Source of the DNA: G963665085 sp963665085
Lineage (GTDB): Bacteria; Bacteroidota; Bacteroidia; Bacteroidales; JAAAOM01
Length of the DNA stretch: 64,000 nucleotides
Reading direction: 5' to 3'
NCBI GenBank assembly: GCA_963665085.2
Contig: CAXXXS010000002.1
Span: 1,178,001 to 1,242,000 of the forward strand
Below are positions 47,305-55,486 of the stretch, piece after piece; the stretch's first letter is position 1; each line of letters starts with the position of its first letter. A program made the translations under genes and the position numbers. A model generated the notes under the pieces. The model saw only the letters and a program-made list of their open reading frames with translations, made no database searches and had not been told where the DNA came from.

Positions 47305-48456
47305 ATGCGATTTCTCTCTTTGTTAATAATAGCAATTCTATTTCAGCAGGTAAATGCTCAGGGGCCTACCAAGAAAATAATTTCTCCAGAAATTATGGAT
47401 GATAATTCAGTTATTTTTCGGCTTTATGCGCCAGATGCTAAATCTGTTAAGCTGTCAGGTACTATGCTGTCAGGTTTTGGTGGAGTGGAAATGGAAAAGA
47501 ATGATTCAGGTATCTTTGAAATAAGAATAGAGCCCATTGAGACGGATATGTATACATACATGTTTAGAGTTGATGGCGTAAAAACAGTTGATCCTTCAAA
47601 TAATGTAACTGTTCGTGACGGATCATACATTGAAAGCAGATTGATGCTCCCTGGTGAACAGACTAAATTATATGATGTGCAAAATGTTCCTCATGGAAAG
47701 GTTGCAGCAGTTTGGTATCCATCGAAATTATTAGGAATGACCAGAAGATGTATGATATATACTCCTCCTGGTTATGATAGTTCTTCAGATTCTTACCCGG
47801 TTTTATATTTATTACACGGAAGCGGTGGTGATGAAGAAGCTTGGATTAGCCGTGGTCGTGCCAACTATATTCTTGATAATTTAATTGCCCAGGATAAAGT
47901 AAAACCGATGATTGTTGTTTTTACAAATGGTAATGCAACTGAAACTTCAGCACCGGGAGAAACACCTTTATCATTAAAATTACAAAAGAATGAAAAAACT
48001 AAGGCATCAGCAGAAGTAATGGATCCTACATTATTTCCACAGAGCTTGGTTAAAGATGTGGTTCCATTTATTGAGACAAACTATCGTATAATTGCCAATA
48101 AAGACAATCGTGCTATTGCTGGTTTATCCATGGGAGGAGCTCATACTATTATGGCCAGTAATCCTAATCCCGGTGTATTTGGTTATATTGGGGTGTTCAG
48201 TTCAGGCCCTCGAGAAAAGTATCGTGTAGAATATGATGATACTTTCAAAACACAATTGGCCTCTCTTAAGGGTACAGTCAATTTATATTACTTGGGTTGC
48301 GGGGTTGATGATGGCGCTAAATCAGGCACAGATAATCTTGAAACATCTCTTAAGGGAAATGGATTTAACTATAAATACAGCAAGACTCCCGGTGGCCATA
48401 CATGGAATAATTGGCGAATTTATCTCAGTGAGTTTACTCCACTTTTATTTAAATAA
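47305..48456 (+). CDS. CE1-type esterase with E-set domain, copy 6
   Basis: 383 residues, subgroup of copies 1 and 2 (IISPEIMDDNSVIFRLYAPD). Signal peptide to about 19 (QQVNA-QG). Catalytic Ser274 (GLSMGGAHT), acid in GCGVDDGAKSG (no Phe after the Asp), His in PGGHTWNNW. LLHGSGGDEEAWISRGRANY is nearly the same as in copy 2, showing recent common origin. The next Sde182-like gene starts 11 bases on. Confidence 0.91.
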   Translation: MRFLSLLIIAILFQQVNAQGPTKKIISPEIMDDNSVIFRLYAPDAKSVKLSGTMLSGFGGVEMEKNDSGIFEIRIEPIETDMYTYMFRVDGVKTVDPSNNVTVRDGSYIESRLMLPGEQTKLYDVQNVPHGKVAAVWYPSKLLGMTRRCMIYTPPGYDSSSDSYPVLYLLHGSGGDEEAWISRGRANYILDNLIAQDKVKPMIVVFTNGNATETSAPGETPLSLKLQKNEKTKASAEVMDPTLFPQSLVKDVVPFIETNYRIIANKDNRAIAGLSMGGAHTIMASNPNPGVFGYIGVFSSGPREKYRVEYDDTFKTQLASLKGTVNLYYLGCGVDDGAKSGTDNLETSLKGNGFNYKYSKTPGGHTWNNWRIYLSEFTPLLFK

Positions 48457-48467
48457 AACTGAATATT

Positions 48468-50072
48468 ATGAAAACAAAAAAAAACAAATCCAGATGTAAA
48501 TTTTTTTGGATCCTTTCTCTTATTTTGAAGAATATATTCCTGATGTTTTTTTTAACTATTGCTTTTTCTGGTTGTAAGAGCCAGATAAAAGTCAAGGAAC
48601 AGGAAAAACCTCGTATAATAGTCACATGTGATCCGGAGGAGGATGATCAGAATTCGCTTATCCGTTTTTTGCTTTACAGTACCGATTTTAAAATTGATGG
48701 GCTTATTTATAACGAAAGTGAGCATCATTGGAAGGGGGATGGAAAAGGCACCAAGAGATTGCCTAACCCCGGACAGACTACACGTGTTGGTGTAGAGAGA
48801 GAGCTAGTAGAGAGTTGGCGTTGGCCCGAAAATGAAGATTTTATTCATGAAACAGTTGAAGATTACGAGAAAGTGTATTCAAACCTAAAGATGCATAATC
48901 CGGATTATCCTACGCCTGAATACCTAAAATCAGTTATTCGTTGGGGAAATGTTGAGTTTGAAGGTGATATTTCTAAGGATACGCCTGGTTCAGATTTAAT
49001 TAAAGAAGCAATTCTTGATGATGTGCCTGGTACTCTTTTTATTACAGCATGGGGCGGAAATAGCTCAATTGCACGGGCACTTAAGTCTATTGAGGAAGAA
49101 TATTCAAATACTCCTGAGTGGGAAAATATATATAAAAAAGTTTCTGAGAAAGTTGTTTTATGCCTTTCAGGTGATCAGGACGGTTGTTATGCCAATTATA
49201 CTGGCCCTAATTGGCCTGATATTCAAAGATTACAAAATAGCGGGGGAAATATTAGTCTTGCATACAATTCCGTAGCAAATGTAAAACCAGAGTATGCATT
49301 TTATTACGAACCTGAATGGACGGGGGAGAATATCTCAGGTAAAGGTCCATTAGGTTCACGTTACCGTGTTTGGGGCGATGGTTATCAATGGATTAAGAAT
49401 GATCATTTCGGCTATTATTTTTATTCAGGTTTAACAGAAGAAGAACTAAAAAAAATGGGATACATTGTATGGACGCCAATACATCCTAAAGGAGCCTTTT
49501 TGGGAGAAGGTGATACTGGCACAATACTTAATTTCATTAATAACGGTCTAAGAGCCTGGGAAAATCAAACCTGGGGTGGTTGGGCAGGCCGTAAAAACTT
49601 AAATGAAAAACCTGTTGATTTTGCTGCATTAATGGCTGATTCTGCTGCTATGGCAGAATTTATGAGACAAAGAAGGCATTCTTCAACAGATTTTCCTGAT
49701 TTTTTACCAGCAGCACAAAATGGGTTTGCAGCCCGTTTACAATGGTCTGTAACACCAAATTATGAAGATGCCAATCACGATCCTGTAATTGAAGGAATTT
49801 CGACTATTTCAGCAAAACCGGGAGAAACAGTTACAATTAAAACAAAAGTCTCTGATTCTGATGGCGATAATGTTTCTGTAAAATGGCATCAATTTGTAGT
49901 AGATCCTTTCGAAGGAAAAGTTTCTGTCGATAATCCAGATTCTCCGATAACAACATTGGTTATTCCTGAAAATGCACAATCCGGAGATAATATTCATATA
50001 GTCTTGGAAGGTGTTGATAATGGTTCTCCTGCTTTAACAAGATACCACCGTGTAATTATTTCTATACGATAA
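48468..50072 (+). CDS. Sde182-like lipoprotein (DUF1593), long type, copy 7
   Basis: 534 residues. Lipoprotein Cys36 (IAFSGCKSQIK). First motif CDPEEDD at 54-60 (Leu to Glu inside), second motif LSGDQDGCYANY with Gly in place of the last Asp. The RVWGDGYQWIKND segment, EGDTGTILNFINNGLRAWE, and Ig-like end (VSDSDGDNVSVKWHQF) follow; TDPDGD has become SDSDGD. Highly similar to copies 2 and 4 in the C-terminal half. Confidence 0.88.
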   Translation: MKTKKNKSRCKFFWILSLILKNIFLMFFLTIAFSGCKSQIKVKEQEKPRIIVTCDPEEDDQNSLIRFLLYSTDFKIDGLIYNESEHHWKGDGKGTKRLPNPGQTTRVGVERELVESWRWPENEDFIHETVEDYEKVYSNLKMHNPDYPTPEYLKSVIRWGNVEFEGDISKDTPGSDLIKEAILDDVPGTLFITAWGGNSSIARALKSIEEEYSNTPEWENIYKKVSEKVVLCLSGDQDGCYANYTGPNWPDIQRLQNSGGNISLAYNSVANVKPEYAFYYEPEWTGENISGKGPLGSRYRVWGDGYQWIKNDHFGYYFYSGLTEEELKKMGYIVWTPIHPKGAFLGEGDTGTILNFINNGLRAWENQTWGGWAGRKNLNEKPVDFAALMADSAAMAEFMRQRRHSSTDFPDFLPAAQNGFAARLQWSVTPNYEDANHDPVIEGISTISAKPGETVTIKTKVSDSDGDNVSVKWHQFVVDPFEGKVSVDNPDSPITTLVIPENAQSGDNIHIVLEGVDNGSPALTRYHRVIISIR

Positions 50073-50103
50073 TAACTTAATAAATAATTCTAAATACAAT
50101 TAA

Positions 50104-51687
50104 ATGAAAAACGTAATTATAACAATAACCTTATCTATGCTTGTATCATGGGGAGCATTTGCTCAAACAAAAGCAACGTCTCCCTATATGACTACAAGTA
50201 CCGAAAAGATTGATAAGAGTTTACAGAGCCGTATTCTTATTACTACAGATTTGGAGGCGGATGACATGAATGGCGTACTTTTGAGCCTGATGTATGCCGA
50301 TCAATATGACCTTGCCGGTATCGTCTGGACGGCAGGTATGTATCATTTCCAAGGCGACGGCGGTCAGCATACGCTTGGCCAGATCACCCCGAATTACAGA
50401 TGTAACGCTCAACATTGTGAACATCGAGTGAAGACTGCAGCCGATCTTACGGAGTATCGTCCGGTGGACCCGACTTGGCTAGGTCGTATTATGGATTATT
50501 ACGAAGCCGATTATCAATTGATGAGCAAAAATAATCCGAATTACCCGACACCTGAATATCTTAGGAGTATCACTAAAGTTGGCAATATCGAATTCGAAGG
50601 TGATTACCGCAACGAGACTGAAGGATCTAATTTTATAGTAGATTGTATAATGGATGATGATATGCGTCCTCTTTACATCCAGCATTGGGGCGGAATCAAT
50701 ACAACAGTTCGTGCGTTGTATACTATCTATGAGAAGTATCACGGCACACCGGAGTGGGAAAAGGTTCTTACAAAAGTTACCTCTAAGATCCGTATTGGTG
50801 GTAGCGGCGAAGACAATTGCCGAACAGACAGTAAGATTGACGAGATGTTCCCAGGCTTGCAGAATGGTGGCTACGGAGGGGGCTTCTTCAGTTACGGTTC
50901 CTTTTTTGCTGCGAGTTACAACTCTGATATGCGTGCTGATGAAGAACTCCAGCCTTATCTTCATGCTGATTTCATCCTGGATGCATACAAAGAAGGGCAT
51001 GGCAAATTACCTGAGGAGATTTGGCTGATGGGCGAAGGCCGTGCCATTTATGGCGAACCAATTATCTATAACTACGGTCTTATAACTTATATGGATTGGG
51101 CAAAATCGGCCGAACAAGGATGGGGACCCGAAAGTATGTTGGAAAGGAAACGTGCTGACTTTAAACCTTACGATTGGAGCATCTGCCAATTCGGTTGTGC
51201 TTCTTTCATTAATATTGGACTACGTCCGGATGTCAAAAACAGAAGCAACCATTTCTTAGGAGCGACTCCGGAAGATGCCAAAGAAAGCAACCACTACACG
51301 ATTGTAATGTGGGAAGAATTAGCAGCACGCGCAGACTGGGCTATCTATGAACCACAGGACTGCAACCATGCCCCAATTGTGACGGCCGATAAATTAGATT
51401 TCGTTGCCAATCCAGGCCAGAAAGTTTCACTTTCCGGCAGCGCGAAAGATCCAGACGGAGATAAACTTACTGTAAAATGGTGGGTTCCTGCCTTTTCTTG
51501 CACCTACAAGGAGGGCAAGGCAAAAGGTCTCACTGTTTCTTCCGAGAACGGCTGGAAAACTGAATTTACAATCCCTACTGACGCGAAAGCGGGCGACAAA
51601 TTTGTTGTGAACCTGGAACAATGCCAATCGCCCGATGACCCGTTTTGCACAATATGTAATAACGGTATCATAATGAGTTTGGGTTAA
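50104..51687 (+). CDS. Divergent Sde182-like protein (DUF1593), copy 8, G+C-rich
   Basis: 527 residues. Signal peptide to about 20 (SWGAFA-QTK), not a lipoprotein. First motif TDLEADD at 48-54 lacks the two-residue spacing of the short type; the second is GGSGEDNCRTDSK. MYHFQGDGGQHTLGQITPNY, MGEGRAIYGEP and the Ig-like end (AKDPDGDKLTVKWWVP) show the same architecture in a different branch. Two 60-base samples I counted are 53% and 43% G+C against 35% in a sample from the preceding gene, and it uses many C/G-ending codons. This suggests recent acquisition from another bacterium. Confidence 0.85.
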   Translation: MKNVIITITLSMLVSWGAFAQTKATSPYMTTSTEKIDKSLQSRILITTDLEADDMNGVLLSLMYADQYDLAGIVWTAGMYHFQGDGGQHTLGQITPNYRCNAQHCEHRVKTAADLTEYRPVDPTWLGRIMDYYEADYQLMSKNNPNYPTPEYLRSITKVGNIEFEGDYRNETEGSNFIVDCIMDDDMRPLYIQHWGGINTTVRALYTIYEKYHGTPEWEKVLTKVTSKIRIGGSGEDNCRTDSKIDEMFPGLQNGGYGGGFFSYGSFFAASYNSDMRADEELQPYLHADFILDAYKEGHGKLPEEIWLMGEGRAIYGEPIIYNYGLITYMDWAKSAEQGWGPESMLERKRADFKPYDWSICQFGCASFINIGLRPDVKNRSNHFLGATPEDAKESNHYTIVMWEELAARADWAIYEPQDCNHAPIVTADKLDFVANPGQKVSLSGSAKDPDGDKLTVKWWVPAFSCTYKEGKAKGLTVSSENGWKTEFTIPTDAKAGDKFVVNLEQCQSPDDPFCTICNNGIIMSLG

Positions 51688-51776
51688 TAATGCTGAACAT
51701 CTTACAGAACTTTATGTACAGGTCATCATAAAAGTTACGAATCAATTTATTAAATATTTAATAGAATAAAACAGAA

Positions 51777-52637
51777 ATGAAAAAACATATTTATTTAACA
51801 CCACTACTGCTTCTTTTTGTCAGTAGTGCAGTTTATGCTCAGTTTTTCATCGGAGGAAAAGTTGAATACAAAACAATGCCAAGCAAGATATTGAATGAAG
51901 ATCGAGAATACGCTATCTTTCTTCCGTTAGGTTACGAAGAGAATACAAATAAATCTTACCCTGTTTTGTATTTATTACACGGAGGAGGAGCAAGTCACAA
52001 AGAATGGCCGGAAGAAGGAAATTTAGTTCAGGTAGCTAGTCAGTTAATCGATTCAAAAGAAGCTTGCGAGATGATTATTGTTTGCCCGGAGGCTAACAAA
52101 ACTTTTATGAATTATTTTAATAATCCGGAATGGAGATATCAGGATTATTTCTTTCAGGAGATGATTCCATATATCGAATCGAACTACCGGGTTATTGCAG
52201 ATAAAAAACATCGTGCTATTGCCGGGCTTTCAATGGGAGGCGGAGGTACTGTTGTATATGCTTATAGTCATCCAGAATTATTTTGTGCAGCCTATGAAAT
52301 GAGTGGTTATTTATACAGGCAGGATTTATCTTCCTTTGTCGGAGAAAGTAATCCGACCTTGGAAAAGATGCAGCAACTTGTTGAGGAGAATAATTGTGTT
52401 AAGCTAATTAAGAATGCTGATGCTAAGAAGGTTGAGGCTCTGAAAACTGTTAACTGGTTTATAGATTGTGGAGATGATGATTTTACATTTGTTCCAAATA
52501 TGGAGTTTGTACTTGCTATGAATGAAAAACAAATTCCTTATGAGTTAAGGGTACGTAATGGGGGGCATATATGGGAATATTGGCATTCGGCATTATACAT
52601 TGCATTGCCTTTTATAAGCGATTGTTTTCGCGAGTAG
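51777..52637 (+). CDS. Single-domain CE1-type esterase without E-set, copy 2
   Basis: 286 residues. Signal peptide to about 21 (SSAVYA-QFF). VLYLLHGGGASHKEW, catalytic Ser152 (GLSMGGGGT), acid in DCGDDDFTFV, His in RNGGHIWEYW. Same subfamily as the esterase at 45.0 kb. Codon use returns to the A/T-rich pattern of the array after the G+C-rich preceding gene. Predicted secreted or periplasmic deacylase. Confidence 0.9.
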   Translation: MKKHIYLTPLLLLFVSSAVYAQFFIGGKVEYKTMPSKILNEDREYAIFLPLGYEENTNKSYPVLYLLHGGGASHKEWPEEGNLVQVASQLIDSKEACEMIIVCPEANKTFMNYFNNPEWRYQDYFFQEMIPYIESNYRVIADKKHRAIAGLSMGGGGTVVYAYSHPELFCAAYEMSGYLYRQDLSSFVGESNPTLEKMQQLVEENNCVKLIKNADAKKVEALKTVNWFIDCGDDDFTFVPNMEFVLAMNEKQIPYELRVRNGGHIWEYWHSALYIALPFISDCFRE

Positions 52638-52652
52638 AATATCTAAATAGTG

Positions 52653-52678
52653 AGTTCGGGGAATTATTTACCCGAACT
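52653..52678 (+). terminator. Hairpin between esterase genes
   Basis: AGTTCGGG-N10-CCCGAACT, an 8-bp stem followed by A/T-rich sequence. Possible terminator or attenuator. Confidence 0.5.
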
Positions 52679-52781
52679 TATTACAATTTTCAAAAATCAA
52701 TTCTTACTTAAAAATTTTTATTGAAGTACCCTATTACATCAATAAAAATGAGATACATTCTTTGTAGCCTAATTTTATGAT

Positions 52782-53921
52782 ATGAGAAAATCGACAAAAC
52801 GACTTTACATCCTTTCAAGCTTGATGATTATGGTGTTTTTCTGGCTTGAGTCAACGGCTCAAATCACTTCAGGTATTAAATCGCCTGTTGTACATAACGA
52901 TAACAGTATTACATTTTTTTTAAATGCTCCTGATGCCAATTCTGTGGAATTGATGTTTGGCTCAGAAATTAGCAGAAAACCATTTGCAAAAAATAAAGAC
53001 GGAATTTGGCAGGTTACCATTGGGCCTGTTAAACCAGATTTACATAGTTACGCTTTTTTTGTTGACGGGGTCAGGATCATTGATCCACTTAACCCAAAAA
53101 TAGAGAGTGCATCGTCTATGCCATATAATCTTCTGGACATTCCCGGGGATCCTCCTCGTTTTTTTGAGATTCAGGATGTGCCTCATGGGGTTGTCCATAT
53201 ACTAAATTATTATTCAACTACACAGGAAGTGTACCGTAAAGTGTATGTGTATGCACCTCCGGGTTATGACAAAAATTCGGATTTAAAGTATCCCGTACTC
53301 TATTTACGACATGGCGGTGGAGGTAATGAGGCTTCATGGTTCAATCAGGGAAGTACTCCAAACATTATGGATAATTTGTTGGAACAAGGAAAAGCTACTC
53401 CAATGATTATTGTAATGACCAATGGACAATTGGTAAAAGAAATTGAAGGCGGGGCATATAGCAGGGAAGGGATAACAATAATGGCTAATGAATTATTCAA
53501 CGATGTTATACCCCTTATAGAAAAAGAATATAATGCTTATACTGACCAGGCACACAGAGCTATCACAGGACTTTCAATGGGAGGAGGACAGTCGTTCTAT
53601 ATAGGGCTTCGAAATATCGATAAGTTCGACTGGGTTGGTTCTTTTAGTACCGGGATATTTGGTGGAATTCCAGGATACGAATTTGAGGCAGAAAAAGAAA
53701 TTCCCGGTATTTTCACTCGTTCCGATGACTTTAACAAAGAGTTAAAATTATTATATATTTCAGTTGGTGAGCAGGATCAAAGAATTGAATACACAAAAAA
53801 AGTGGTTGATCAGTTTAAAGCTAATAACCTAAAAGTAACGTATGAAACTTTCGAAGGTTCTCATGAATGGAAAGCCTGGCGAAGTTCACTACTGAATTTT
53901 CTTCAACTGATATTTAAATAA
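52782..53921 (+). CDS. CE1-type esterase with E-set domain, copy 7
   Basis: 379 residues. Signal peptide or N-terminal segment to about 26 (LESTAQ-IT). E-set about 30-115 (SITFFLNAPDANSVELMFG, FFVDGVRIIDPLNP). LYLRHGGGGNEASW, Ser in AITGLSMGGGQS, acid in SVGEQDQRIEY, His in EGSHEWKAW. The last motif (GSHEW) and the acid loop differ from the other copies, making this one of the more divergent members. It begins a run of four adjacent E-set esterases. Confidence 0.9.
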   Translation: MRKSTKRLYILSSLMIMVFFWLESTAQITSGIKSPVVHNDNSITFFLNAPDANSVELMFGSEISRKPFAKNKDGIWQVTIGPVKPDLHSYAFFVDGVRIIDPLNPKIESASSMPYNLLDIPGDPPRFFEIQDVPHGVVHILNYYSTTQEVYRKVYVYAPPGYDKNSDLKYPVLYLRHGGGGNEASWFNQGSTPNIMDNLLEQGKATPMIIVMTNGQLVKEIEGGAYSREGITIMANELFNDVIPLIEKEYNAYTDQAHRAITGLSMGGGQSFYIGLRNIDKFDWVGSFSTGIFGGIPGYEFEAEKEIPGIFTRSDDFNKELKLLYISVGEQDQRIEYTKKVVDQFKANNLKVTYETFEGSHEWKAWRSSLLNFLQLIFK

Positions 53922-53932
53922 ATCATAAACAG

Positions 53933-55108
53933 ATGAAAAAATCAATTCTTATTTTAACTGTACTTTTTTTCTCAATAAGTGCATACACCCAGATTAATGA
54001 AATAAAGATCGTATCACCTGAAATTAATGGGACTTCCGTAACTTTTCGTTATAAAGCCCCAAAAGCAATTAAAGTTGTTTTAGATGGGGATTTCCTCCCG
54101 AAAAAAGAAGTTGTAACTCAATTTGGAAAAGGACTTGAACCAATTCCAGTTGAAATGACAGAGGGGGAAGGAGGTATTTGGGAATATACCGTAGAAAATA
54201 TTGCTTCTGATTTTTATACCTATTCATTTACTGTTGATGGGTTGAAAACACTTGACCCAAATAATCTTCAAATTGTAAGAGATGGACTGGATTTCTTCAA
54301 TATGGTCATTGTACCGGGAGTAAAGAGCAATATTTACCTTGAAGCTCCCGAGAAAAAAGGAACACTCTCTAAAGTTTGGTATCCATCCCCTGCCTTTAGT
54401 ACAGAAAGAAGGATGTTTGTTTATACTCCTTACGGATACGGAGAATCTAATAAGAAATATCCGGTTCTATATCTGCATCATGGTGGTGGTGGTGACGAAA
54501 ATGAATGGTCGATGTGGGGACGTGTTTGCCAGATTATGGACAACCTTATTGCCGAGGGAAAGGCAGAACCAATGATTATTGTTATGCCCAACGAACATCC
54601 AAACCAGGTAGCATCACGTGATGTAGTAGAACCTAAAATAGAGTCTAAAACCTTGTTTGAAATGGATATTAATTCGGATGAACTTCATTCCGGTGGGCCA
54701 TATGCAAAAAGCTTAATTGAAGATATTATCCCTTATATCGAGTCTCATTATAATGTTATAAAAAAACGCAGTGGCCGCGCAATTGCAGGACTTTCAATGG
54801 GTGGCGTAATTACGCTGTATACAACTGCCCGTTACCCGGAAACCTTCGATTATATAGGTGTATTTAGCATGGGTTTTACTCCGGGAAGAGATGCAATTAA
54901 AGAACTCACACCAATAAAAGAAGCAGGATATAAATTATATTGGGTAGGCTGCGGCGAATCAGATATGGCTTATGGCAATGCCGAACGTCTTCTTAAAGGA
55001 TTAAATGACTTGAATATGAAATATACATATTATGATCAGCTAGGCGGTCATGTCTGGGATACCTGGAGAATTTGTATTAGGGAATTTGCTCCATTATTAT
55101 TTAAATAA
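53933..55108 (+). CDS. CE1-type esterase with E-set domain, copy 8
   Basis: 391 residues, 11 bases after copy 7. Signal peptide to about 20 (SISAYT-QIN). E-set with SVTFRYKAPKAIKVVLDGDF and YSFTVDGLKTLDPNN. LYLHHGGGGDENEW, Ser in AIAGLSMGGVIT, acid in GCGESDMAYG, His in LGGHVWDTW. Longer linker before the catalytic Ser (about 240) than copies 1 and 2. Predicted secreted esterase. Confidence 0.91.
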   Translation: MKKSILILTVLFFSISAYTQINEIKIVSPEINGTSVTFRYKAPKAIKVVLDGDFLPKKEVVTQFGKGLEPIPVEMTEGEGGIWEYTVENIASDFYTYSFTVDGLKTLDPNNLQIVRDGLDFFNMVIVPGVKSNIYLEAPEKKGTLSKVWYPSPAFSTERRMFVYTPYGYGESNKKYPVLYLHHGGGGDENEWSMWGRVCQIMDNLIAEGKAEPMIIVMPNEHPNQVASRDVVEPKIESKTLFEMDINSDELHSGGPYAKSLIEDIIPYIESHYNVIKKRSGRAIAGLSMGGVITLYTTARYPETFDYIGVFSMGFTPGRDAIKELTPIKEAGYKLYWVGCGESDMAYGNAERLLKGLNDLNMKYTYYDQLGGHVWDTWRICIREFAPLLFK

Positions 55109-55480
55109 ATCTATAGAACTATCCTAAAAGCTTTTGATGTAAACAATTAAATCCTTGAAAGGCCTGTATTTGTGATAGTTCAAATCTAAACTGTGTAAAT
55201 TATTAAAAAATGAAATACTTATATTTAAGCAAAAAATTACTTTACTTAATTTTCATATTTATATGGGCTCATAATTCTTATGCCCAACAAGCATTAAACT
55301 TAATTTCTCCTCAAATTTTACCAGACAACCGTGTTACAATAAGTTTGTATGCTCCTATGGCTACGGATGTTCAATTGGTTGGAGGTTGGATGTCAAATCC
55401 ATTCATCGGCGAAAAAATGAACAAAGGTGATAATGGAGTCTGGACTTATACAACGGCAGCCCTTAAAGAAGATATGTACT

Positions 55481-55486
55481 TATATA
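55481..55486. repeat. Target-site duplication, left
   Basis: TATATA directly left of the insertion sequence, matching the copy on its right. Confidence 0.8.

Noticed and set aside
50479..51000. Leftward 173-codon frame in the G+C-rich gene
   Set aside because: Higher G+C lengthens chance frames; the Sde182-like frame on the other strand has the signal peptide and domain motifs.
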